From: an uncultured Ruminococcus sp.
Lineage (GTDB): Bacteria; Bacillota; Clostridia; Oscillospirales; Ruminococcaceae
Reading direction: 5' to 3'
Assembly (NCBI GenBank): GCA_900538575.1
Contig: UPZA01000008.1
Location: 1 to 64,000, forward strand
DNA length: 64,000 nucleotides
Shown here: piece after piece, positions 8,354 through 17,084 of the stretch
Layout of the letters: the number at the start of each line of letters is the position of its first letter
Numbering within the stretch: position 1 is the stretch's first letter
Notes under the pieces: model-generated
Databases searched by the model: none
The model's input: the letters and a program-made list of their open reading frames with translations, nothing else
What the model was told of the DNA's origin: nothing
Translations under genes and position numbers: made by a program

Positions 8354-9263
8354 ATGGTTAAATATAGAATGAAAAATAAAATTTTGATTTAATAACATTT
8401 CTTGTTATGTCTGCGACTGTTATTTTCAGCGGATACGATATGCAGAAAGCAGCGGCAACGGGCGGAACGGATTATGTGAAATATACTTATGCAACTGGGC
8501 AGACACAGACTTATACATTACCGGAAATACCTCCTTATAATTACGCTTCTTATGCAATGTCTCGTTCTTTATCAGATGATCCAAGAGAAACGGCATCTCC
8601 AGATACAGCTGTTGTTAATATAGGATTTAATGGCACTGGATTCATTATTGGTGATCATGAAATAATGACTGCTGCTCATGTGGTTTATGGCGGTACGTCT
8701 TTTTGTTCAAGTATGAACTTAATGATAAATTACAGTAATCCGTCAGACAGCGCCGTTAATACAGTTGTTCATCTAACAGCAATTTCCGCTCATATCCCCC
8801 TTGATTTCATAAATTCTAGAGCTGATCATCCTAATTCTGGATTCTATGAAAGCGATATTGCAGCAGACTATGCAATTATCACTGTTCAAGAAGATTTAAG
8901 TGAATATGGAAAATTTTATTTAGGAGCGCAAACAAATTCCACATTGTTGAACAATAGTAATATTCCTGTTCATGTTTTAGGATATTATTATTATTTAGAA
9001 GATGTAAGTTATGATTCGATTTTGAAAAAATCAAGCGGAGTTGTAAATTCTATAAATAGTAATGTATTTACAACAAGTGCATATGTAACAGGTGGAACAA
9101 GCGGCGGGCCGATATATGTAGAAAGCAGTTTTGGCGTGCAGATGGAGTATTTCAAATAAAAACATATAGAACTGTAATTGGAATAGTTTCTACTCAGAAT
9201 TGTGGTAGTACGAGAATAGATTCTGAAACGCTTCAGTTTGCATACGATAATAATTATCTTTGA
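8354..9263 (+). CDS. Secreted V8/trypsin-like serine protease, two frameshifts
   Basis: The AAGGAGG-led ATG at 8354 begins MVKYRMKNKILI and hits a stop. Adding one T to the run at 8388-8390 continues into a hydrophobic segment (TFLVMSATVIFSG) and the long frame starting at 8407. That frame has the S1B/V8 protease motifs: TAAH (His about 109), DYAII (Asp about 172) and GGTSGGPIY (Ser about 250). A second missing T in the run at 9129-9132 sends the frame to a stop at 9159. Restoring it gives FWRADGVFQIK and a normal end at 9263. No dockerin is present. As written the gene is broken at both ends, with only the catalytic core open. Confidence 0.75.
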
Positions 9264-9280
9264 ATAAGGAGCTGATTTTT

Positions 9281-10258
9281 ATGAAAAAATACAAAAAACG
9301 TCTATCAGTGATTTTGTCAGCCGTTATTGTTCTGTCGTCAGGCATGGTTCAGGCATTTGCGGCAGAATCAGAGAGTGAAATTGCATGGCAGTATGAACAG
9401 GGAAGAAGCGTTAATACTAATTCAGTTCAAATTACCTGTTATTCTGACGGAAATATTGAAAGATTCTCTTCAGAATTTTGCTATGTAGTTGTAAATGTTC
9501 CTGACGGTGTTAATCCTGATATTGAATACTTTGGCGTTGACAGAATATCATATGTCTCCAAATTCGATAAAAAGTTTATGTATCAGACCGAATATGGTCA
9601 GGAAATCTATAGCGAATTAGAACCCGAGGAAAATGAGTATATTATTGGTGTTACTCTTGATTCATTACAAACATTATGCGAACTTGAAGATGAAGTGACG
9701 GAAATTGCAAGAAACCTCATGACTGAAGGTAAAATAACAAGTGCAAGAGTCAATTATATGGTTTACAAAGATACTTTTAATGAAATAGGCGGTATTACAA
9801 TTAATACTGACGGCTCTTTTATCGATACAAAACCTTCTGATTTTCCTGAACTCGCCGGATATTATGATACTGATGATGAATTTAAAATTACGAATGACGG
9901 AAAATTTTTAACACTTTCTAAATATTATACTGATAAAGATATTCTTACAAAAATTGTATCTGTATGTGATTCACTTATAGAAAATTATGACGGCATAATT
10001 TCTGTTTCTCCAATTTTTCCGGAGATTCCGATAAACGATTCTGAAAATCCTGATTTATACGCAGCAAAATCCATTTATATGTGGGGGGATATAAGCAGAA
10101 ATAATTTAATCGACCTCTATGACGCAATTGAAATTTCAAAGTACATCATGAACATTACTGATATTGACGAGGACACGATTCTCCTCGCCGACATAAACCG
10201 TGACGGTGTGACAGATCTCTATGACGCGATAGAAATAGCAAAAACTCTTCTTTCATAA
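9281..10258 (+). CDS. Secreted dockerin protein with unknown N-terminal domain
   Basis: This 325-residue exported protein has a signal peptide (MKKYKKRLSVILSAVIVLSSGMVQAFAA), an unrecognised mixed alpha/beta region (about 30-260) and a C-terminal type I dockerin (about 268-322). The two dockerin repeats are nearly alike (LIDLYDAIEISKYIMN and VTDLYDAIEIAKTLL). The start at 9281 is preferred over an upstream in-frame codon because AAGGAG precedes it. It follows the serine protease by 17 bp with no promoter seen, so it is probably cotranscribed. Pairing with a protease suggests an inhibitor, chaperone or substrate-binding partner, but no family was recognised and this is inference. A strong hairpin follows. 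Confidence 0.85.
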   Translation: MKKYKKRLSVILSAVIVLSSGMVQAFAAESESEIAWQYEQGRSVNTNSVQITCYSDGNIERFSSEFCYVVVNVPDGVNPDIEYFGVDRISYVSKFDKKFMYQTEYGQEIYSELEPEENEYIIGVTLDSLQTLCELEDEVTEIARNLMTEGKITSARVNYMVYKDTFNEIGGITINTDGSFIDTKPSDFPELAGYYDTDDEFKITNDGKFLTLSKYYTDKDILTKIVSVCDSLIENYDGIISVSPIFPEIPINDSENPDLYAAKSIYMWGDISRNNLIDLYDAIEISKYIMNITDIDEDTILLADINRDGVTDLYDAIEIAKTLLS

Positions 10259-10263
10259 TAAAG

Positions 10264-10300
10264 TGAACAGCCGACATTTTAAATGAATGTCGGCTGTTCA
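10264..10300 (+). terminator. 15-bp perfect hairpin after dockerin gene
   Basis: Bases 10264-10278 and 10286-10300 are exact complements with a 7-nt loop, just after the stop codon. The T-run is weak, so termination may be partial. Confidence 0.6.
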
Positions 10301-10303
10301 TAG

Positions 10304-10339
10304 TTTGTTCATAATTTGTTCACACAAAAAATACAATTA
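10304..10339 (+). repeat. 36-bp shared upstream element, copy 2
   Basis: This is identical over 36 bp to 7886-7921, including the two TTTGTTCA half-sites. It lies immediately after the hairpin and ends 34 bp before the -35 box of the cysteine protease gene. Confidence 0.75.
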
Positions 10340-10373
10340 GAAAATATTATGCGGATTTTGTTCATTTTTACCA

Positions 10374-10402
10374 TTGAATAAAATCAAGATTAGTTATATA
10401 AT
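10374..10402 (+). promoter_or_regulatory. Sigma-A promoter of cysteine protease unit
   Basis: TTGAAT (10374-10379) and TATAAT (10397-10402) have a 17-bp spacer, about 60 bp before the ATG at 10464. Confidence 0.7.
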
Positions 10403-10463
10403 GTGATTATGGAATAATTGGGTTATATCCTGATTAAATAAGAAAAATTGAGGAGTGTTAAAA

Positions 10464-12136
10464 ATGAAACTTAAAAAATTTTAATTTATTGTATGGTTGT
10501 AATATGCTTAATTATAACAAATATTTATATTGGAACAGAAAGTATATATGCTGAATATATCGAATATAAATTAGGTTGTATTCCAGAGACACAAGAGGAA
10601 CTTGATGAATTCTATGGTAGTGCCAAAAATGATGTAGGGACTAAATATATATTGCCAAGTTCTGTTGATTTAAGTACATCACCTTGTTTTCCTCCGATTG
10701 GAGATCAAAAGAGTTTAGGGTCATGCGCCTCATATGCTACAACGTATTATCAGTATACATATGAAGTTAATAAACTTAATCATGTAAATTCCGAATCAGA
10801 TAGAGTCATATATTCACCCAAATGGACATATAATTTTGCAAATAACGGATATAATAGTGGAACAACATTAACCAATAATTACAAGGTATTAATGAGCTTG
10901 GGATGTTTGAAAAATAATGATTTTCCTTATACCGGAAATAGTTCGGATTATATCGAATGGGCTTCTGGCTTAGAAGATGAAAAAATAGAAGCTTTACAAA
11001 CACGTATAACAAAAATTAATAAATATGAAATTCCTGTTAATTCCAATATATCATCACCATCCTCAACTGCATTGCAAGGTTTAAAAAATGTTTTAAATGA
11101 AGGAAAAATTGTTGTGACAAGTACACGATGTTATTTTAACAGTAAAATTGTTAATAATAATTGCATAGCGTATAGGTGCACACAAAATCTTTTGGGCAAT
11201 CATGCATTAACAATTGTTGGTTATGATGATAATATTTGTTGTGATGTTAACGAGAATGGAATAATAGAAGAATGCGAAAAAGGAGCATTCAAAGTAGCTA
11301 ATTCGTGGGGAACACAATTTAATCAATATGGTATATCATCTAATGATGGCTATTTTTGGGTCTTATATGATTCTTTAAATGAATTTAGTACAAATACTAT
11401 AAATAATTGGGAAGAAAAATTAAATGGTACACGTTATGCCATATTTTCTACATCTGGGAATAATAATACTTTTTATACAATAGAAGTTGATCATATAAAT
11501 GTAAATTTAATTGGTGAAGTAAAAATTAATACAAATGATCGAGAAAGCTTTAAATTGTTTTATGGAAAATATTATGGATCTGATCCTGTTAATTGGAATT
11601 CTATAAGTTTAAGAATAGTAGATCCATTTGATGGTACAGGAGCTCCTAATATACAATATACAGGATGTATATTATTTGATTATGATTCAGTAGTTAAGTA
11701 TTTACCTAGTATAGAAATGGGATATAAGTGGTTAGTTTCAATTATTGATACATTAAATGATACAAGTGATAGATTTAGATTAATGGATAATAAGGGGAAC
11801 AAAATTACTAGTTTTAAATCATTAAGTAATATGAGTAATAGATTTGCGGCATATCATCAACTTGGTCTAAATAAAGGAGATTTGAATTATAGTGGATCGG
11901 TAACAGAAGAAGATGCAGATATGTTAATGGATTATGTTTCTATGATATCTCCATTGTCTAATTTGCAACTTTATCTTGGAGATTATAATAATGACGGATA
12001 TGTAAATATTGCTGATGTAATTGGCATTAGATCAAGTTTAACATCAATGGAAAATTCTTATCAGATTAATAAATTAGATGAGAGAATACAGCAGTATTTT
12101 TTGAATCAAGAAGGAGTTGATTATTATGAAAATTAA
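10464..12136 (+). CDS. Dockerin-tagged papain-like (C1A) cysteine protease, frameshifted signal peptide
   Basis: The gene starts at ATG 10464 (GAGGAG upstream) as MKLKKF and then stops. One extra T in the run at 10479-10482 would join it to the long frame from 10493 and complete a signal peptide (LIYCMVVICLIITNIYIG). The body is a C1A peptidase: GDQKSLGSCASYA (Cys about 88 in corrected numbering), GNHALTIVGYDD (His about 247) and VANSWGTQF (Asn about 280). A beta-rich linker leads to a C-terminal dockerin (GDLNYSGSVTEEDADMLMDYV and GDYNNDGYVNIADVIGI). It should be a secreted, cohesin-anchored protease. Without the repair, export depends on re-initiation at 10493. It overlaps the next gene by 11 bp. 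Confidence 0.85.
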
Positions 12137-12845
12137 AAAAATTACGGGCGTTTTTCTTTCAGCAATTATGTCTTTGTCATTATTAGGTTCAAATTTTGCA
12201 TATGCGGAGAGTAATGAAAAGTTATATACGTTAAATGAATTGCTTGAAATGAGCAATGAAAGATTTTTAGCTCTTGATAATGCGATTGAATGTTATGAGC
12301 AAATTAAAAACGGAATTAATGAATATGAAGATGAGATTTTTTCTGACTATAATAATATAATCAGCGGTCATTTTATAACGACAAAATTTGATTTGAGATA
12401 TAAGGCAAACATATCTGAAAATACTATAAATTCATTAATTAATAATGATATTGAGTACATTTCAGTTGAACCAGTAAATAATTATCAAAACTTTTATCAG
12501 GACATTTATTCTATAAATCTGACAGATTATTATGGCAAATCAATACAGGCAACTGAAGAAAACATAATTATTCATAGTAAAGTTTTATATTGTATTCGTC
12601 AGGTATGTGATTTTACATACGTGCCTGTTGATACATTATTTCCTCCTTCACAAGAAAGAGAATTGATTAAAGGTGATGTAAACGTTGATGAAACGGTAGA
12701 TTTATATGATGCTGTTTGGATAGGAAGTTATTTGATAAATAAATTTTCATTTACGGAAAGCCAATTATCAATAGGAGATGTAAACGGCGATGGAATATGC
12801 GATCTTTATGACGCGATAGAAATAGCAAAAACTCTTCTTCCATAA
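12126..12845 (+). CDS. Secreted dockerin protein coupled to cysteine protease
   Basis: This 239-residue protein has a signal peptide (MKIKKITGVFLSAIMSLSLLGSNFAYA), an unrecognised acidic domain (about 30-175) and a type I dockerin (about 183-239: GDVNVDETVDLYDAVWIGSYL and GDVNGDGICDLYDAIEIAKTLL). AAGGAG precedes ATG 12126, and the gene overlaps the protease end by 11 bp, so translation is coupled. Such coupling is typical of protease-inhibitor pairs (staphopain and staphostatin, for example), which suggests a cognate inhibitor or folding partner; no homology was recognised. Its last 45 coding bases nearly match the end of the dockerin gene at 9281, indicating recent duplication or gene conversion. 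Confidence 0.85.
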   Translation: MKIKKITGVFLSAIMSLSLLGSNFAYAESNEKLYTLNELLEMSNERFLALDNAIECYEQIKNGINEYEDEIFSDYNNIISGHFITTKFDLRYKANISENTINSLINNDIEYISVEPVNNYQNFYQDIYSINLTDYYGKSIQATEENIIIHSKVLYCIRQVCDFTYVPVDTLFPPSQERELIKGDVNVDETVDLYDAVWIGSYLINKFSFTESQLSIGDVNGDGICDLYDAIEIAKTLLP

Positions 12846-12893
12846 TAAAGTAACAGCCGGTATTTATATGCCGGCTTGCTTTATGAATAAAAT

Positions 12894-12925
12894 AAAAAAG
12901 TCCGGTAATGTTACCGGACTTTTTT
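12894..12925. terminator. Bidirectional terminator
   Basis: A perfect stem of about 14 bp (AAAAAGTCCGGTAA with TTACCGGACTTTTT) and a 2-nt loop has A- and T-runs on both sides. It serves the dockerin gene (plus) and gltA (minus). A smaller GCCGG hairpin at 12856-12875 precedes it. Confidence 0.85.
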
Positions 12926-14285
12926 ATCTGTCATTCATATTTATATATTCTAAAGGCTTAACAATGCTCTTATAGGCGGGTCTGATAATTTTATCAGTAT
13001 TGACAAGCTCCTCTATTCTATGTGCGCTCCAGCCTACAATTCTTGCCATTGCAAAAATGGGAGTAAACAGTTCAAGAGGAATATCAAGCATACCGTAAAC
13101 AAATCCGCTGTAAAAATCAACGTTAGGGCTTACACCCTTATAAATTTTACGCTTTTGAGATATAATTTTCGGCGCAAGCTCTTCAACCATGGAATATAAT
13201 TTATAATCCTCAAGACGGCCCTTTTCCTCCGCTAATTCAGAAACAAAATTTTTGAAAATCTTGGCTCTTGGATCTGAAATAGTATATACTGCATGGCCCA
13301 TGCCGTAAATTAATCCCTTTCGGTCAAAGGCCTCTTTATTCAGCAGCTTTTCAAGATACTCGCCAACCTGTTCCTGATCAGAAAGATCCTTAACATTTTC
13401 CTTCAGATCGTTCATCATCTCAACGACCTTTATATTAGCGCCGCCGTGCTTAGGACCTTTAAGAGAAGACAATGCCGCTGCCATAACGGAATATGTGTCA
13501 GAGCCTGACGACGTAACAACATGAGTTGTAAATGTTGAATTATTTCCTCCGCCGTGCTCCATATGCAGCATAAGCGCTATATCAAGTACTTCCGCTTCAA
13601 GGTGAGAATATTTCATATCCGGACGCAGCATTCTCAGAATATTTTCTGCTGTGGAAAGCTCAGGGTCAGGGCGGTGGATATACATGCTGTCGTCGCATTC
13701 ATAATGGTTGTAAGCATGGAAACCGTAAACCGCAAGCATAGGCAGCTCGCTTATCAGCATAAGACATTGGCGAAGTACGTTTTCAATAGAATTATCGGCG
13801 GCATTTTCATCATAGGAAGCAAGGGTTAGAATACTTCTCGTCAGCGTGTTCATAATATCCTTGCTCGGCGCTTTCATGATAACGTCGCGTACAAAATTTG
13901 TGGGCAGACATCTCAAATTACCGAGTACTCCGCAGAAGTCCTTAAGCTCTTTCTGATTCGGCAGCTTTCCGAACAGAAGAAGGTAAGCGGTTTCCTCAAA
14001 GCCGTACCTTTTAGCATTAACAACGCCGTTTACCAGATCGTTAATGTTATATCCTCTGTAAAGAAGCGTACCGTCTACAGGTATTTTTTCTCCGTTTTCA
14101 ATTTTAAATGATTCAACTGACGAAATCGAAGTGAGTCCTGCAAGAACGCCGTTTCCATTTTTATCTCTTAAACCCCTTTTGACGTTTAGCTTGTCGTATA
14201 ATTCAGGGTCGATAACAAAATTATCGCTGCACTGTTTTGATTGTGACGAAATAAAAGAGTAAAATTCTTCAATATTTTTTTCCAT
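12924..14285 (-). CDS. gltA: Citrate synthase
   Basis: This 453-residue enzyme condenses acetyl-CoA and oxaloacetate to citrate. Family blocks are present: LLYRGYNINDLV, MEHGGGNNSTFTTHV with a catalytic His, SSLKGPKHGGAN with a second active-site His, GMGHAVYTISDPRA, and PNVDFYSGFVYGMLDI holding the catalytic Asp. Length is that of the type found in many Clostridia. AAGGAG precedes the ATG at 14285, and a perfect TTGACA-17-TATAAT promoter lies upstream. It stands alone; no aconitase or isocitrate dehydrogenase genes flank it here. It probably feeds 2-oxoglutarate and glutamate synthesis in an anaerobe with an incomplete TCA cycle (inference). Confidence 0.95.
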   Translation of the reverse strand: MEKNIEEFYSFISSQSKQCSDNFVIDPELYDKLNVKRGLRDKNGNGVLAGLTSISSVESFKIENGEKIPVDGTLLYRGYNINDLVNGVVNAKRYGFEETAYLLLFGKLPNQKELKDFCGVLGNLRCLPTNFVRDVIMKAPSKDIMNTLTRSILTLASYDENAADNSIENVLRQCLMLISELPMLAVYGFHAYNHYECDDSMYIHRPDPELSTAENILRMLRPDMKYSHLEAEVLDIALMLHMEHGGGNNSTFTTHVVTSSGSDTYSVMAAALSSLKGPKHGGANIKVVEMMNDLKENVKDLSDQEQVGEYLEKLLNKEAFDRKGLIYGMGHAVYTISDPRAKIFKNFVSELAEEKGRLEDYKLYSMVEELAPKIISQKRKIYKGVSPNVDFYSGFVYGMLDIPLELFTPIFAMARIVGWSAHRIEELVNTDKIIRPAYKSIVKPLEYINMNDR

Positions 14286-14322
14286 TCCTGCATCTCCTTA
14301 ATAAATTTTTTGTTATTTTTTT

Positions 14323-14351
14323 ATTATAGCATATTTCACATTTTATGTCAA
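14323..14351 (-). promoter_or_regulatory. Consensus sigma-A promoter of gltA
   Basis: On the minus strand TTGACA (14351-14346) and TATAAT (14328-14323) have a 17-bp spacer with a TGC extended -10, 38 bp upstream of the gltA ATG. Confidence 0.9.
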
Positions 14352-14551
14352 ATTATATGTAAATAATATCGTCTGCCATATGGTATCCGGCTTGAACTAC
14401 ATATTCACCAAAGCTGCTTTTAGGAATATACTGTTAATAAAACATACATACAATTTTTAATTTTCATGTATGAAATATAAAAAAATCGGCAATCATAATT
14501 ACATAGAGAATTGCTTTCGGAGCAATAAAAACAGGATTAGGAGTGCATATT

Positions 14552-14896
14552 ATGTCAGTTAAAAGAGGCGAAATTTATTATGCTGATCTCAGCCCTGTTG
14601 TCGGATCCGAACAGGGCGGCGTCAGACCGGTACTTATAGTTCAGAATGATGTTGGAAACAGACATAGTCCGACAGTTATAGCGGCGGCCATCACAAGCCA
14701 GAAGGAGAAGGCTAAGCTGCCTACACATATAGAATTAAGCGCGTCTGGCTGCGGCCTTGCCAAGGACAGCGTCGTGCTGCTTGAACAAATCAGAACAATA
14801 GATAAAAAGCGTCTGAAGGAACGAATGGGAGAGCTTGAAACGGGGGATATGAGCCGCGTTAATAATGCTCTTTCAATTAGCTTCGGCCTTTTATAA
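14552..14896 (+). CDS. MazF/PemK-type endoribonuclease toxin
   Basis: This 114-residue protein of the MazF/NdoA family cleaves mRNA at short motifs. Conserved features are VKRGEIYYADLSPVVGSEQGGVRPVLIVQND at the start, AAAITSQKEKAKLPTHIEL, and SVVLLEQIRTIDKKRL with the catalytic Thr/Arg region. ATG 14552 is chosen because GGAG at 14540-14543 is well spaced; a GTG at 14543 overlaps that site. No MazE-type antitoxin gene lies beside it, which is also seen for mazF orthologues elsewhere in Clostridia. A terminator follows. Confidence 0.9.
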   Translation: MSVKRGEIYYADLSPVVGSEQGGVRPVLIVQNDVGNRHSPTVIAAAITSQKEKAKLPTHIELSASGCGLAKDSVVLLEQIRTIDKKRLKERMGELETGDMSRVNNALSISFGLL

Positions 14897-14900
14897 GTCA

Positions 14901-14937
14901 AAACCGGTTGATATTATTCAGCCGGTTTAATTTTTTT
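14901..14937 (+). terminator. Terminator after MazF gene
   Basis: Stem AAACCGG/CCGGTTT (14901-14907 and 14922-14928) is followed by a T7 run (14931-14937). Confidence 0.8.
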
Positions 14938-14948
14938 ATAAACGGCTC

Positions 14949-14977
14949 TTGACTTTTAGGCTTTAAAGTGATATACT
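14949..14977 (+). promoter_or_regulatory. Sigma-A promoter of DAHP synthase-prephenate dehydrogenase operon
   Basis: TTGACT (14949-14954) and TATACT (14972-14977) have a 17-bp spacer. Transcription would start near 14984, leaving a leader of about 180 nt. Confidence 0.85.
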
Positions 14978-14984
14978 ATTTAAA

Positions 14985-15167
14985 TCAGCAAATAGCATTT
15001 GTGTTTAATTTAATTGTATAAACAGGAATTTTTCAAAAGTCGCTAATATCGTTCAGTAGGGCGCTTTGCCGACGTTTCAGCAAAGGCGCGTAGCATACGG
15101 AATTTGCGCGTACAGCCTGAAAGGATTTTTGTGACTATGCCTTAAAAGGCGGAATCGGAGGATTATT
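14985..15167 (+). promoter_or_regulatory. Structured 5' leader of aromatic amino acid operon
   Basis: The leader holds a hairpin GCGCTTTGC/GCAAAGGCGC (15061-15089) and a small GCCTT/AAGGC stem near 15138-15150, directly before the GGAGG ribosome site. It lacks the T-box GGTGG-type motif and has no U-run, so no known riboswitch or attenuator class is assigned. A role in control by aromatic amino acids is only a guess from position. Confidence 0.35.
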
Positions 15168-16175
15168 ATGATAATTGTATGTGGAAATGCGGATAAGGAA
15201 AAGTTAAGAACTTTGACTGAAAAATTTGAATCTCAGGGCTTCAGAATTCATTTAAGCAAGGGCGCGGAAACTACTATTATAGGGCTTATCGGAGATACCT
15301 CAAGGATAAACGTTGAGGACGTTGAGGCTCTGGATATTGTTGAAAAGGTACAAAGAGTATCGGAGCCATACAAGCTTGTAAACAGAAAGTTTCATTCGGA
15401 GGATACTGTAATAGACGTCGGCGGCGTTAAAATAGGAGGCGGGCATTTTGCCGTTATGGCAGGTCCCTGTTCGATTGAAAGCGAGGAGCAGATAGTAGGC
15501 TGTGCAAAAGCGGTAAAGGCGTCCGGAGCGGCTTTTCTGAGGGGAGGAGCCTTTAAGCCGCGTACATCGCCTTATGCGTTCAGAGGATTAAAGGAAAAGG
15601 GGTTGGAGCTTCTTCTTACTGCAAAAAGAGAAACCGGACTGCCTGTTGTAACCGAGCTTATGAGTCTTGAGCATATTGATCTTTTCAACGATGTAGATAT
15701 AATTCAGGTAGGGGCAAGGAATATGCAAAATTTCGAAATGCTTGCTGAATTGGGAAAATGCAGAAAGCCAATTCTTCTTAAAAGAGGACTTGCCAATACT
15801 ATTGAGGAATGGCTCATGAGCGCCGAATACATTATGTCAGGCGGTAATGAAAGCGTCATACTTTGCGAAAGAGGTATCAGGACATTTGAAACGGCTACAA
15901 GAAATACTTTTGATGTTTCAGCTATTCCGGTTCTTCACCAGCTTACTCATTTGCCGGTTATTGCTGATCCCAGCCATGCTTCCGGAAAGTCCTCTCTTAT
16001 AAGACCGCTTGCCAAATCTGCCGCCGCAGCGGGTGCGGACGGATTAATGATAGAGGTTCATCCGAATCCTTCTCAGGCGTTATGCGACGGAGCGCAGTCG
16101 CTGACGCCGGAAGCTTTCAAAGAAGTTATGAACGACGTCAGGAAAATATGCGCGCTGGAAAATAAAATAATATGA
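15168..16175 (+). CDS. aroF: 3-deoxy-7-phosphoheptulonate (DAHP) synthase, type I-beta
   Basis: This 335-residue enzyme joins phosphoenolpyruvate and erythrose 4-phosphate, the first step of the shikimate pathway. An N-terminal ferredoxin-like regulatory domain (about 1-70, MIIVCGNADKEKLRTLTEKF) precedes the barrel, as in the Thermotoga type, where it mediates feedback by aromatic amino acids. Barrel motifs include AGPCSIES, RGGAFKPRTSPYAFRG, QVGARNMQNFEML, LKRGLANTIEEW and DPSHASGK. The metal-binding Cys, His, Glu and Asp positions appear present. GGAGG precedes the ATG. It is followed 25 bp later by prephenate dehydrogenase, forming a tyrosine-oriented operon. Confidence 0.93.
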   Translation: MIIVCGNADKEKLRTLTEKFESQGFRIHLSKGAETTIIGLIGDTSRINVEDVEALDIVEKVQRVSEPYKLVNRKFHSEDTVIDVGGVKIGGGHFAVMAGPCSIESEEQIVGCAKAVKASGAAFLRGGAFKPRTSPYAFRGLKEKGLELLLTAKRETGLPVVTELMSLEHIDLFNDVDIIQVGARNMQNFEMLAELGKCRKPILLKRGLANTIEEWLMSAEYIMSGGNESVILCERGIRTFETATRNTFDVSAIPVLHQLTHLPVIADPSHASGKSSLIRPLAKSAAAAGADGLMIEVHPNPSQALCDGAQSLTPEAFKEVMNDVRKICALENKII

Positions 16176-16200
16176 TAACGGTTTATTTAAGGAGATATAA

Positions 16201-17055
16201 ATGAAAATTCTGGTAGCAGGTCTTGGTCTTATAGGAGGGTCTTACTGCAAGGCTATAAGCAGCTATACGTCACATGAGGTTTACGGATATGATCTGGATA
16301 CTGGCGTTATCAAGGCTGCTGAGGAATGCGGATGTATAATTCAAGGAGTTACTCCCGATAGCTTCGGATTATTTGATATGATAATAGTAGGGCTTCATCC
16401 TGACGCCGCAAAGCAATTTATGAACGGATATTTAAGCTCGTTTAAAAAAGGCGCGATACTTGCCGACGTATGCGGAATAAAGGGCAGAATGACGGTAGAA
16501 ATGACTGACTTAGCCGCCCGGTACGGAGTTTGTTATGTAGGAACTCATCCTATGGCGGGAAAGGAGCGCTTTGGATTTGAATTTTCAGACGGTTCGCTGT
16601 TTATCGGCGCTAATTTTATAATAACTCCGCTGGAGAAAACAGATAAACACGCTGTTTTGACTGTGGAAAAGCTGGCAAAGGAAATAGGCTTCGGAAGAAT
16701 TGTTGAAACTACTCCTTTTATACATGACAGCGTTATAGCCTACACTTCGCAGCTTGCGCATGTAGTTTCAAGCGCCTATGTAAAAAGTCCGACCATGCAG
16801 AAGGAATTCGGGTTCAGTGCAGGAAGCTTTAAGGATATGACAAGAACGGCTACGCTCAACGAATCTATGTGGACATCGCTGTTTCTTGAAAATCGGGATT
16901 GCCTTATTTATGAAATAGATCAGTTAATCTGCCATTTATCCGAATACAGAAACGCTATTTTCAATAATGATTCAAAAGCGCTTGAAGCTCTTCTTAGGGA
17001 AGGAAGGCTCCTGAAGGAAGAGAATATAAGGCAGCGCACAAAGGAAAAAGAGTAA
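16201..17055 (+). CDS. tyrA: Prephenate dehydrogenase
   Basis: This 284-residue protein oxidatively decarboxylates prephenate to 4-hydroxyphenylpyruvate for tyrosine synthesis. The Rossmann motif GLGLIGGS (residues 7-14) starts the NAD-binding domain; DVCGIKG, GTHPMAGKERFGFE and the helical C-terminal half (DSVIAYTSQLAHVVSSAYV, FKDMTRTA) match the family. There is no fused chorismate mutase or ACT domain. AAGGAG lies 7 nt before the ATG. It is cotranscribed with the DAHP synthase gene and ends at a terminator shared with rel. Confidence 0.93.
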   Translation: MKILVAGLGLIGGSYCKAISSYTSHEVYGYDLDTGVIKAAEECGCIIQGVTPDSFGLFDMIIVGLHPDAAKQFMNGYLSSFKKGAILADVCGIKGRMTVEMTDLAARYGVCYVGTHPMAGKERFGFEFSDGSLFIGANFIITPLEKTDKHAVLTVEKLAKEIGFGRIVETTPFIHDSVIAYTSQLAHVVSSAYVKSPTMQKEFGFSAGSFKDMTRTATLNESMWTSLFLENRDCLIYEIDQLICHLSEYRNAIFNNDSKALEALLREGRLLKEENIRQRTKEKE

Positions 17056-17060
17056 AAAGT

Positions 17061-17084
17061 CGTCCTTAAAGGACGCCTTTTTTT
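17061..17084. terminator. Terminator between tyrA and rel
   Basis: Stem CGTCCT/AGGACG with a short loop is followed by a T7 run on the plus strand. The rel stop codon overlaps its end. Confidence 0.7.

Noticed and set aside
12856..12875. Small GCCGG hairpin after the last dockerin gene as the main terminator
   Set aside because: It lacks a T-run; the longer bidirectional hairpin at 12894-12925 is a better terminator.
14286..14551. MazE-like antitoxin gene upstream of the MazF gene
   Set aside because: No open frame with a ribosome site or AbrB/RHH-like pattern exists in this gap.
14985..15167. T-box riboswitch before DAHP synthase
   Set aside because: No T-box core motif, no specifier-loop arrangement and no terminator with U-run were found.
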